From Bacillota bacterium (GTDB lineage Bacteria > Bacillota > Clostridia > Tissierellales > Peptoniphilaceae): a DNA stretch of 6,477 nt. Shown here one piece after another: positions 1 through 6,411 of the stretch. Both the position numbers and the translations under genes were made by a program. Within the stretch, counting starts at the first letter, position 1; every line of letters starts with the position of its first letter. The stretch covers positions 1-6,477 of the forward strand of contig JAEXBU010000073.1 in NCBI GenBank assembly GCA_023393815.1, written 5' to 3'. Under the pieces are notes generated by a model. That model was not told the origin of the DNA. It made no database searches and worked only from the letters and a program-made list of their open reading frames with translations.

Positions 1-1647
1 GAAGAAAGGGATGAGATTCACCGTATTTTGGAAGAATTGTCCCAAGAAGTAGGCAGGTATCCGGAAGCCTTTTCCGAAAATGAGCGGCTGTTCGGCCAAT
101 TGGATTTTATCTTTGCCAAGGCGAAGTTGGCGTCGGATCAGAATGCCATTCGGCCGAAAATTTCAACGTCAGGCAGAACGAAACTTGTAAGCGCGCGCCA
201 TCCCTTAATCGATCGTCACAAGGTGATTCCATTAAGTTTAGAACTGGGCGGAGCGAACCAAGGGCTCATTATTACCGGGCCGAATACCGGTGGGAAGACG
301 GTAAGCCTTAAGACCTTGGGGCTTATGGTACTCATGACCCAATACGGTTTGCATATACCGGCCGATAAAGGCACGATGATCGGCATATATGACGGCGTCT
401 ACGCAGATATTGGCGATGAGCAAAGCATTGAACAATCCCTATCCACCTTTAGCGGGCACATGGTTCATATTGTGGATATATTGAAAAAGGCGAACGAAAA
501 CAGCTTGGTCCTTTTCGACGAATTAGGTGCGGGTACGGATCCCACGGAAGGAGCTGCACTGGCGCTGAGTATTATCGAGTACCTCATGGCGGAAGGCGTC
601 AGCTTTATGGCTACGACCCACTACACCCAATTAAAGCTCTATGCTTTAACCCGCGAGGGCGTACAAAATGCGTCTATGGAATTTGACGTGGAAACTCTTA
701 CGCCTACCTATCGCTTGCACGTGGGAGTCCCCGGAAAGAGTAATGCCTTTGAAATTTCTTCAAGACTCGGTTTGCCCGATAAAATTTTGGCGGGTGCGGA
801 AGAGTTTTTAGAAAGCGAAGATATCGCCTTTGAAGATGTGCTGAGCACGTTGGAAGAAGAGCGCAGTCGTTTGGAAAAGCGGGAAGCGGAGCTCGTGCAA
901 CTTACGGGGCAATATCGGCGCGAAATGGCCGAAGCAAGGCAATCAGCGGATCGTTTGAAGCGAGAGAAAGATCAGATTTTACGAAAGGCCAAAGACGAGG
1001 CGCGTCGAATTGTAAAATCCGCCAAAGAAGATGCGGATCTTGCGGTTTCCGAAATCCGTGATCTTCGTGAACAACTGAGGAAAGAAGATGCGCAAACCTT
1101 GCAACAGGCGCAGGATATTCTACGAGAAGGTGGAAAGAAGTACCGGAATAAGGACGAAGGTGTCGTCTTAAAGCGCGCTTCCAACCCGGCGAAGGCATTA
1201 AAGCCCGGAGATGAGGTCTTTGCAGAATCCCTTGGTGTTTCAGCTACGGTTCTGGAAGCACCCGACCAAAAAGGCGACGTTCTCGTACAGGCGGGGCTTA
1301 TGAAGATGACGCTCCCTGCCAACTCCCTTATTCGTAGCGAAGTCGAGGCGAAAAAAGAAAAGAAAGTCAATGCCTCCACCGTGCGACAAAAGAAGCAAAA
1401 GCATGCGAAAGTGGAATTCGACATTCGCGGAAAGACCTTTGAAGAGGCGGAACCCATTTTAGAGAAGGCACTGGATGACGGGTATTTGGCGTCTTTGGAT
1501 CGCATACGAATCATTCACGGGAAGGGTACGGGTATGCTCAGGAAGAAAGTAAAAGAGTACTTGCGCCGTCATCCATCGGTGAAAAAACAAGAAGATGCCG
1601 AGCCGGCGGAAGGCGGAAGCGGCGTAACCATCGTATACTTAAGATAG
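1..1647 (+). CDS. mutS2: Endonuclease MutS2 / ribosome-rescue ATPase, 5'-truncated by the window edge
   Basis: The frame is open from base 1, so the gene starts upstream; 548 C-terminal residues are present of a family usually near 780-800. Counting from the first codon in the window: P-loop GPNTGGKT at 93-100; MutS-family signature from D139 to M154 with STFSGHM; Walker B LVLFDE at 169-174 followed by LGAGTDP; TTHYTQLK from 205. A charged heptad-like coiled coil spans about 281-365, a small KOW-like beta segment about 395-445 (LKPGDEVF), and a C-terminal Smr domain about 470-548 with FDIRG (473-477) and HGKGTG (506-511). The Smr entry motif is usually LDLRG, so FDIRG is a conservative variant. 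Family knowledge: MutS2 is a cytoplasmic ABC-type ATPase linked to suppression of recombination and, in Bacillus subtilis, to splitting collided ribosomes; it is not a classical mismatch-repair MutS. The N-terminal clamp/lever part is not visible. The coding frame shows no break. Identification is secure; the choice between the two roles cannot be made from sequence. Confidence 0.96.
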   Translation, partial: EERDEIHRILEELSQEVGRYPEAFSENERLFGQLDFIFAKAKLASDQNAIRPKISTSGRTKLVSARHPLIDRHKVIPLSLELGGANQGLIITGPNTGGKTVSLKTLGLMVLMTQYGLHIPADKGTMIGIYDGVYADIGDEQSIEQSLSTFSGHMVHIVDILKKANENSLVLFDELGAGTDPTEGAALALSIIEYLMAEGVSFMATTHYTQLKLYALTREGVQNASMEFDVETLTPTYRLHVGVPGKSNAFEISSRLGLPDKILAGAEEFLESEDIAFEDVLSTLEEERSRLEKREAELVQLTGQYRREMAEARQSADRLKREKDQILRKAKDEARRIVKSAKEDADLAVSEIRDLREQLRKEDAQTLQQAQDILREGGKKYRNKDEGVVLKRASNPAKALKPGDEVFAESLGVSATVLEAPDQKGDVLVQAGLMKMTLPANSLIRSEVEAKKEKKVNASTVRQKKQKHAKVEFDIRGKTFEEAEPILEKALDDGYLASLDRIRIIHGKGTGMLRKKVKEYLRRHPSVKKQEDAEPAEGGSGVTIVYLR

Positions 1648-1650
1648 GAG
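1646..1650 (+). promoter_or_regulatory. Shine-Dalgarno of argS, overlapping the mutS2 stop codon
   Basis: AGGAG lies five bases before the argS ATG, and its first two bases are the last two of the mutS2 TAG stop. The mutS2-argS gap of 8 bases leaves no room for a promoter, terminator or T-box leader, so argS is most likely expressed from the mutS2 message, with ribosomes that finish mutS2 close to the argS start. Confidence 0.8.
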
Positions 1651-1655
1651 AAACT

Positions 1656-3365
1656 ATGATCGATTTTAAAGAACAGATTGCAGAGGGCGTGTCTCGAGAA
1701 ACGGGTCTGGATAAAAATGAACTCGTATTAAAGATTGAAACGCCGCCGGACAGGAAGATGGGCGATTACGCCTTCCCAACCTTCACTTTGGCGAAGACCA
1801 TGCGCAAAAATCCCGCGGTGATCGCCCAAGAGTTAAAGGAAAAATTAGAAGGACTCGAGGGTATTTCGGACATCGTCGTTGCCGGGCCGTATTTGAATTT
1901 TTTTATCGACACGAAAACTTTGGCCGAAAATGTCTTGAAGGCCGTCGTGGAAGAAGGCGATCGGTTCGGATCCTCGGATATTGGCGCCGGAAGAACCGTT
2001 ATCGTGGAATACTCTTCTCCGAATATTGCAAAGCCCTTCCATATCGGCCATATTCGCACGACCATTATCGGCGATGCGATTAAGCGCATTTACAAGTATT
2101 TAGGTTACAAAGTGGAAGCGATCAATCATTTAGGAGACTACGGTACCCAGTTCGGAATGATGATCGAAGCCTACAAGCGCTGGGGCGACGACGAAGTGAT
2201 TGAAAAAAACGCCATTCCCGAATTGGTCAAGCTTTACGTGCGTATTAATAAAGAAGCGGAAACGAACAAGGAATTGTTGGATAATTCCAGAGAATGGTTT
2301 CGAAAGCTCGAAAATGGCGATGAAGAAGCCGTTTCCCTGTGGCAATGGTTCCGCGAATTGAGCCTGAAAGAATTTAAGCGGGTCTACAATATGTTGGACG
2401 TGGAATTCGACTCTTTCCGAGGAGAATCCTACTATTCCGACTTAATGTTGGAGGCCGTAGATGAAATTAAAGCAAAAGGTTTATTGGTAGAAGATCATGG
2501 AGCGCAAATTATCAATTTAGATAAATATAATTTGCCGCCGTCGATCATTATCAAGAGCGATGGATCCACCATTTACTTGACCCGCGATATTGCCACGGCC
2601 ATTTTCAGGAAGGACCAATACGATTTCTATAAAAATATTTATGTGGTAGGCAGCCAACAAAAACTTCACTTCCAACAATTAAAAGCCATTTTAAAGGAAA
2701 TGGGTTACGAATGGGCGGACGACTGCATTCATGTGCCGTTCGGTATGGTATCTTTGCCGGAAGGGACTCTATCGACACGGAAGGGGAAAGTTGTCTATTT
2801 GGAAGATGTATTGAACCGTGCCGTGGATAAGGTTGAAGACATTTTGAAAGAAAGAGAAGAAAGCAGTGGCATGAAAATGGACAATCGCGAAACATTAGCC
2901 CATCAAGTGGGGATCGGCGCGGTGAAATTTCAAGAGCTTTTTAATCAACGGATTAAGGACTATGTCTTTGATTGGGATCGAACCCTCAGTTTTGACGGCG
3001 AAACCGGTCCCTACGTTCAGTACACCCATGCCCGGATGAACTCCCTTCTTAAAAAAGGCGGATTTAACCTGAAGAAACCTGTGGATGCTGCCTTGCTCAC
3101 GACGGAAGAAGAGAAGGAGCTTTTACAAAAACTGTACGGGTTTAACCAAGTGATTGTGGACAGCCACGAAAAATACGAGCCTTATTTCGTCACTCGCTAT
3201 ATTACGGATTGCGCGAAGACCTTTAACAAGTATTATACCAATACGCCCATACTCGTCGACGACGAGGCCTTGAAGAATGCGCGCCTACTTCTGGTTTATG
3301 GCGTAAAGAATATGATTCGCATCGGTTTGGATCTGTTGGGTATTCAAGCGCCCGAAAAAATGTAA
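1656..3365 (+). CDS. argS: Arginyl-tRNA synthetase
   Basis: This 569-residue class I synthetase charges tRNA-Arg with arginine using ATP in the cytoplasm; the length is normal for the family. The N-terminal Add-1 tRNA-binding domain covers about residues 1-100 and contains PPDRKMGDYAFP. The catalytic Rossmann core has SSPNIAKPFHIGH with the HIGH box at 129-132, LGDYGTQFG at 159-167, and the second signature as STRKGK at 373-378. The normal KMSKS lysine is missing; this is common among ArgRS enzymes of this type and is not a defect. The C-terminal anticodon-binding DALR domain begins near GETGPYVQYTHAR (448 onward) and runs to the end. The ATG at 1656 is supported by a well-placed AGGAG and by the family-typical N-terminus. 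It follows mutS2 by 8 bases. No T-box leader directly precedes it, so any arginine-responsive control would have to lie upstream of mutS2. An intrinsic terminator follows its stop codon. Confidence 0.98.
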   Translation: MIDFKEQIAEGVSRETGLDKNELVLKIETPPDRKMGDYAFPTFTLAKTMRKNPAVIAQELKEKLEGLEGISDIVVAGPYLNFFIDTKTLAENVLKAVVEEGDRFGSSDIGAGRTVIVEYSSPNIAKPFHIGHIRTTIIGDAIKRIYKYLGYKVEAINHLGDYGTQFGMMIEAYKRWGDDEVIEKNAIPELVKLYVRINKEAETNKELLDNSREWFRKLENGDEEAVSLWQWFRELSLKEFKRVYNMLDVEFDSFRGESYYSDLMLEAVDEIKAKGLLVEDHGAQIINLDKYNLPPSIIIKSDGSTIYLTRDIATAIFRKDQYDFYKNIYVVGSQQKLHFQQLKAILKEMGYEWADDCIHVPFGMVSLPEGTLSTRKGKVVYLEDVLNRAVDKVEDILKEREESSGMKMDNRETLAHQVGIGAVKFQELFNQRIKDYVFDWDRTLSFDGETGPYVQYTHARMNSLLKKGGFNLKKPVDAALLTTEEEKELLQKLYGFNQVIVDSHEKYEPYFVTRYITDCAKTFNKYYTNTPILVDDEALKNARLLLVYGVKNMIRIGLDLLGIQAPEKM

Positions 3366-3374
3366 GAATACAGG

Positions 3375-3397
3375 AAAGAGGCGAAAGCCTCTTTTTT
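3375..3397 (+). terminator. Intrinsic terminator after argS
   Basis: An 8-bp perfect stem, AAAGAGGC (3375-3382) with GCCTCTTT (3387-3394), closes a GAAA tetraloop of the GNRA class. The T run at 3392-3397 overlaps the end of the 3' arm. It starts 9 bases after the argS stop and ends 12 bases before the next ATG. The A/U part of the stem can be read as stem or as U-tract, so the GC-rich core is five base pairs (GAGGC/GCCTC). Its efficiency is unknown; the next gene's placement suggests partial read-through. Confidence 0.8.
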
Positions 3398-3400
3398 AAT

Positions 3401-3405
3401 GGAGG
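3401..3405 (+). promoter_or_regulatory. Shine-Dalgarno of the radical SAM gene, next to the terminator
   Basis: GGAGG sits four bases before ATG 3410 and only three bases after the terminator T run. The 3' arm of the terminator (CCTCT, 3388-3392) is also complementary to this site with one G-U pair across an 8-base loop, so the arm could either complete the terminator stem or mask the ribosome binding site. The terminator stem is the longer pairing, so masking would need the 5' arm to be unavailable. Confidence 0.75.
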
Positions 3406-3409
3406 AAGT

Positions 3410-5062
3410 ATGAAAGCATTGCTCGTCGCCTTGAACGCAAGCTACGTGCATACAAATTTAGCCGTACGTTTGCTTCGGGCATCGACATCGAGACCCGTCG
3501 ATGTGCTCGAGATGACTATAAACGAATCCAAAGAGGCCATGATCCAAAAAATTCTGCGTAAACGGCCGGATGTCATTATGTATTCCGCCTATATTTGGAA
3601 TTGGACACAGATCGGGCGACTGGGGCGTTATATAAAAAAGGCCCTTCCGGAAATAAGACAATACGCCGGTGGACCGGAGGTTACCTACGACTGTGTCGAA
3701 ATTATGGAAGAAGCGCGATGGCTCGATGGAATCTTGCGAGGCGAAGGCGAAAAAAACTTCGATGATTTTCTCGCGTATTTAGGCGGTGAAAAAACGCCGG
3801 AGTCCGTTTCCGGCCTCGTTTGGCGCGGGAAAGAGGCAATTGTAGCGTCGCCTTTTTCCAAGCCCGGCGCTATGGATGGCTTGCCATGCGGTTATGATCA
3901 GGAAAGTTTGGAACATCGAATTGTCTACTATGAGTCCATGCGCGGTTGCCCTTATCATTGCAGCTACTGCCTGTCTTCTGAAGACGATCAGGTTCGCTAC
4001 CGTAGTGTCGCTGAAATTAAGCGTCATATGCGTCTGCTCTTTCAGACGAAAACCCGCCTTATAAAATTTGTAGATCGCTCCTTTCACATACGGCCTGAGC
4101 GGACAAAAGAAATCCTGCGTTTCTTCATTGACGAAGCGCCGGAGGATATGTGTATTCATTTTGAGATGAATCTGGAACACATGACCCGTGATGTGGCGGA
4201 TCTAATGAACCGGGCGCCGGTCGGCCGTTTCCAAATCGAAGCCGGGATCCAGTCGGTGAATCCTCAGGTGAACCAAAGAATTCATCGGAGCACGAATTTA
4301 AATAAGATGAAGGCTGCGATGGATCGGATCGATCGGGAAAAAATCCACATTCATGTGGATTTAATCGCGGGACTGCCCGGCGAAACCATGGACAGTTTTT
4401 TGCAAGGTTTCGATCGCGTCGTCCCGCTTAAGGCACAAAAAATACAAATCGGATTTTTGAAACTGTTGCGAGGAACGGAACTTCGTCGTCGCGCCGACGA
4501 GTTTCACATTATTTACGACGACGAACCTCCTTACGAAGTTATTCGCACCGATGCCCTAGGCGGAGAAGAAGTCCTACTGTTAAAGAATTTTGCAACCATT
4601 GTTGAACAATACTATGATGAAGATGCCTTTCTCGCTGTAAGAGGCGAATTGGAAAACAGATCGGTGATACCGTCATCTTTTTACATGGCCATGGCCCGAG
4701 CTTGGGCGAAGGAAGAAAGAGCCGGGACGTTAAACACTCAAAAAGAAAAATACCGATTCCTTTACCATTGCTTAAAAGAGAATAAACTTTGGGATGAGGT
4801 CATGTACTACGCCCTGAAAGAAGACTTTTACTTTTCGGAGAATCGCTATATCGGCGGCGTGCTCCCTATAGACGATCCGGAAATTGATCGTGAAACCGTC
4901 GTGGCCTTTTTGAAAAACCATCCGGAATTCACCGGACAAAAAGATCCATTAAAAGCATCAAAACAGGTTCGCGGCATCTTTCTTCGCGACAAGAATCGCT
5001 ATATACTGTACGAAAATGGAAAATACAAAAGACATTTGGACGAAAGGAACATTCATGGATAG
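3410..5062 (+). CDS. B12-binding-domain radical SAM protein, DUF4080 family, function unknown
   Basis: 550 residues. The N-terminal ~130 residues form a cobalamin-binding-like Rossmann domain with the marks of this family: NASYVHTNLAVRLL near the start, YSAYIWNW at 58-65, then AGGPEVTYD and RGEGEKNF. No DxHxxG cobalt-ligand histidine motif is visible, so any cobalamin would bind base-off without that ligand, or not at all. The radical SAM core has RGCPYHCSYC with Fe-S cluster cysteines C180, C184 and C187, a following FVDRSF segment, EAGIQS at 277-282 and DLIAGLPGET at 317-326. The remainder, about 370-550, matches the DUF4080 tail in character (DEPPYEV and after). Family knowledge: these enzymes make the 5'-deoxyadenosyl radical from SAM; the DUF4080 group has no substrate that I know of. 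Cytoplasmic: no signal peptide or membrane helix. ATG 3410 has a strong GGAGG. The gene's last 8 bases overlap the TPR gene downstream, so the two are probably made together. Confidence 0.93.
   Translation: MKALLVALNASYVHTNLAVRLLRASTSRPVDVLEMTINESKEAMIQKILRKRPDVIMYSAYIWNWTQIGRLGRYIKKALPEIRQYAGGPEVTYDCVEIMEEARWLDGILRGEGEKNFDDFLAYLGGEKTPESVSGLVWRGKEAIVASPFSKPGAMDGLPCGYDQESLEHRIVYYESMRGCPYHCSYCLSSEDDQVRYRSVAEIKRHMRLLFQTKTRLIKFVDRSFHIRPERTKEILRFFIDEAPEDMCIHFEMNLEHMTRDVADLMNRAPVGRFQIEAGIQSVNPQVNQRIHRSTNLNKMKAAMDRIDREKIHIHVDLIAGLPGETMDSFLQGFDRVVPLKAQKIQIGFLKLLRGTELRRRADEFHIIYDDEPPYEVIRTDALGGEEVLLLKNFATIVEQYYDEDAFLAVRGELENRSVIPSSFYMAMARAWAKEERAGTLNTQKEKYRFLYHCLKENKLWDEVMYYALKEDFYFSENRYIGGVLPIDDPEIDRETVVAFLKNHPEFTGQKDPLKASKQVRGIFLRDKNRYILYENGKYKRHLDERNIHG
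5044..5048 (+). promoter_or_regulatory. Shine-Dalgarno that fixes the TPR gene start
   Basis: AAGGA lies six bases before ATG 5055, inside the last codons of the radical SAM gene. The alternative in-frame ATG at 5016 has no purine-rich site at a proper distance and would give a 47-base overlap, so 5055 is preferred. Confidence 0.75.
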
Positions 5063-6155
5063 TAAAAAATACTTCGCCGATTGGTACGACGCCATTGGTT
5101 TTTTGGAACAGCGGCCGGATCGTCCGCAAATACTGGATGGCGCACCCATTCCTATGTTACAAAAACACTTGGTGCAAGCGATAAAAAATCAGCGTGCCGA
5201 CGATACCATGGACTACCGCCATATTTTCATTGCCATGTGCATTGTCGTCGCACTGGACGAGTGCTTTCCCTATGCCGACGTATACTTGAAATTTTTAAAA
5301 GACAACGAAAAAGACGCCGTTGCTGCCATCGATTACCAATTGGCCCTCGCCGTTCAAAAAAATGCCGTGGAAGAAATCTATCTTTTTGCGCGAGCCAAGG
5401 AATGTATTCGCAACACGACGGAGGCCAAACTGGAAACCACCTACGCGATGGAGGGGATTTATAACAAGCACTGGGATGGAGGTATCGACCTGAGTGATCT
5501 GTTAAAGGAGATTATGGACAGATACGAAGGCATTATTGAGAAAGAGCCGGATTCGGCCGAAGCCTACAGTGCCTTGGGGCGCATTTATGAGGCACAAGGG
5601 CTTTATATAAAAGCCAAATTCCACGACGAAAAAGCCCTCGCCTTGGCAAAAGACGATCTCTTAAAAGATCGTCTTCGCCAGGCAATTGATCGGTTAAACG
5701 AACCGGCTGCCATAGACGGAGCCAAGACCTATCTACACTACGGAAAATACGACGAAGCCATACAAATGATTCAAACCGTCCAATCCAAGGAAATGGCACC
5801 CGATGTATGCGCCCATATTCTGGGGATGGCCTACTATGGATTGGGCGAGTACGAAAAGGCCGTCTTCTACCTACAAGAAGCGGCAAGTCACGGAACAGAC
5901 GGAGAAATTGAAAACAATCTGGCCATTGCCTTGGCGGCAGCAGACAGAACGGATGAAGCTATAGATATTCTTTCAGATTTGCTGTTACGGGAGGAAGATA
6001 ATCGAACGGCTTACATGAATCGTGGGATTCTCTATTACCGGCGGGAAGAATTTAAGCGAGCCCTCTGCGACTTTGAAAGTGCCTATCGCCTGGGTTCAGA
6101 TCCCGAATTGTGGGCATTGATAGAACAGACAAAAGAGCGGGCGGACAATATGTAA
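5055..6155 (+). CDS. Tetratricopeptide-repeat protein, probable partner of the upstream radical SAM enzyme
   Basis: 366 residues from ATG 5055. The start overlaps the upstream stop as ATGGATAG, an 8-base overlap typical of translational coupling. The first ~160 residues are predicted to be helical but carry no clear repeat signature. From about 166 there are five TPR-like units: about 168-200 (AYSALGRIYEAQGLYIKA), a less regular one about 218-247 (YLHYGKYDEAIQMI), then three nearly contiguous units at about 250-282, 283-316 and 317-350, whose position-8 small residues (G257, A290, G324) are 33-34 residues apart. No signal peptide, membrane helix or catalytic motif is visible, so a cytoplasmic protein-binding scaffold is the best reading. 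TPR proteins generally bind peptides or partner proteins; that the partner here is the neighbouring radical SAM enzyme or its substrate is inferred only from the coupling. A stand-alone function remains possible. No terminator is visible after its stop. Confidence 0.85.
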   Translation: MDSKKYFADWYDAIGFLEQRPDRPQILDGAPIPMLQKHLVQAIKNQRADDTMDYRHIFIAMCIVVALDECFPYADVYLKFLKDNEKDAVAAIDYQLALAVQKNAVEEIYLFARAKECIRNTTEAKLETTYAMEGIYNKHWDGGIDLSDLLKEIMDRYEGIIEKEPDSAEAYSALGRIYEAQGLYIKAKFHDEKALALAKDDLLKDRLRQAIDRLNEPAAIDGAKTYLHYGKYDEAIQMIQTVQSKEMAPDVCAHILGMAYYGLGEYEKAVFYLQEAASHGTDGEIENNLAIALAAADRTDEAIDILSDLLLREEDNRTAYMNRGILYYRREEFKRALCDFESAYRLGSDPELWALIEQTKERADNM

Positions 6156-6184
6156 GAAGAGAGCCAAGAAGATGTAAAATCCTG

Positions 6185-6213
6185 TTGACAAAATAGGGGG
6201 TCCTGCGTATAAT
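6185..6213 (+). promoter_or_regulatory. Promoter P1, perfect sigma-A consensus
   Basis: TTGACA (6185-6190), a 17-base spacer and TATAAT (6208-6213): both hexamers match the consensus at every base with the ideal spacing. The predicted start is near A6221. It begins 30 bases after the TPR stop codon and points away from it. First of three tandem promoters. Confidence 0.88.
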
Positions 6214-6269
6214 TGTACTTACCTATTGACGGACGTACACGCGCGAGCGGAAAAGTTCAAAAAAGTAGG

Positions 6270-6299
6270 TTGACAAAAGTCTCCGACACATGGTAGACT
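6270..6299 (+). promoter_or_regulatory. Promoter P2, sigma-A type with TG extension
   Basis: TTGACA (6270-6275), an 18-base spacer and TAGACT (6294-6299, four of six to consensus), preceded by TGG, which forms an extended -10 that could make up for the weak hexamer. A-rich sequence at about 6250-6265 lies where an UP element would. The predicted start is G6306. The -10 alone is weak, but its close likeness to P3 supports it. Confidence 0.68.
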
Positions 6300-6309
6300 A
6301 AACAAGTTA

Positions 6310-6325
6310 TCACGTGAGACGCGTC
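6310..6325. repeat. Two abutting 8-base palindromes between P2 and P3
   Basis: TCACGTGA (6310-6317) is followed directly by GACGCGTC (6318-6325). Both are perfect palindromes and lie just downstream of the predicted P2 start. They could be a protein site, but single 8-base palindromes are expected by chance about once in this much sequence, so a function is only possible. Confidence 0.3.
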
Positions 6326-6356
6326 AAAAAACTTTTCACAAAAAGGGAAGAAGTTC

Positions 6357-6385
6357 TTGACAAAGAAGTCTCTGCGAGATATACT
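6357..6385 (+). promoter_or_regulatory. Promoter P3, strong sigma-A type
   Basis: TTGACA (6357-6362), a 17-base spacer and TATACT (6380-6385, five of six). Oligo-A/T tracts at 6326-6344 lie just upstream in a position suited to an UP element. The predicted start is G6392, seven bases after the -10, which is also the first base of an 8-bp hairpin. It is the promoter closest to whatever is transcribed beyond the window. Confidence 0.82.
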
Positions 6386-6391
6386 AAATAA

Positions 6392-6411
6392 GCTGTTTCG
6401 AAAGAGGCAGC
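6392..6411 (+). other. RNA hairpin at the predicted 5' end of the P3 transcript
   Basis: GCTGTTTC (6392-6399) pairs fully with GAGGCAGC (6404-6411) through six Watson-Crick and two G-U pairs, closing a GAAA tetraloop (6400-6403). It begins on the base predicted as the P3 start site. A paired 5' end commonly protects RNA from 5'-end-dependent decay; it could instead be part of an rRNA leader or processing fold. No T run follows, so it is not a terminator. Confidence 0.6.

Larger units (their letters stand above)
6270..6392 (+). repeat. Imperfect direct repeat: P2 and P3 cores are copies of one another
   Basis: The copies are about 6270-6306 and 6357-6392. They share TTGACAAA, AGTCTC after the -35, and ACTAAA(C/T)AAG covering the end of the -10 and the start site, with changes and small indels between. 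P1 shares TTGACAAAA only. The -35 to -35 distances are 85 (P1-P2) and 87 (P2-P3), as expected if a promoter unit of about 86 bases was duplicated and then diverged. Confidence 0.65.

Noticed and set aside
28..30. TTG as the start of a complete first gene
   Set aside because: The frame is open back to base 1 and the preceding codons read as MutS2 sequence; the product would also lack the family's N-terminal third. It is a window-edge truncation.
972..1514. 180-codon open frame on the minus strand within mutS2
   Set aside because: Its composition is skewed to Ser, Phe, Arg and Ala as expected opposite a Lys/Glu-rich coiled coil; it has no recognisable domain and lies wholly inside a clear gene.
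2772..2789. Defective argS because KMSKS is absent
   Set aside because: STRKGK at the equivalent place is normal in many bacterial arginyl-tRNA synthetases, and all other catalytic and anticodon-binding features are intact.
3209..3236. TTGCGC, 16 bases, TATTAT within the end of argS as a promoter for the radical SAM gene
   Set aside because: The -35 matches only three of six bases and the spacing is short. Any such transcript would still meet the terminator, so it would not solve the expression question. Left as unproven.
5016..5018. Earlier ATG for the TPR gene, adding 13 residues
   Set aside because: It has no Shine-Dalgarno at a proper distance and overlaps the radical SAM gene by 47 bases, whereas ATG 5055 has AAGGA six bases upstream.
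5081..5464. 127-codon open frame in another + frame within the TPR gene
   Set aside because: Low-complexity Arg/Cys-rich translation with no family features; it is a frame shadow of the TPR gene.
6226..6231. TTGACG as a fourth -35 box between P1 and P2
   Set aside because: At 16-18 bases downstream the sequence is GC-rich and GGAAAA, with nothing like a -10 box.
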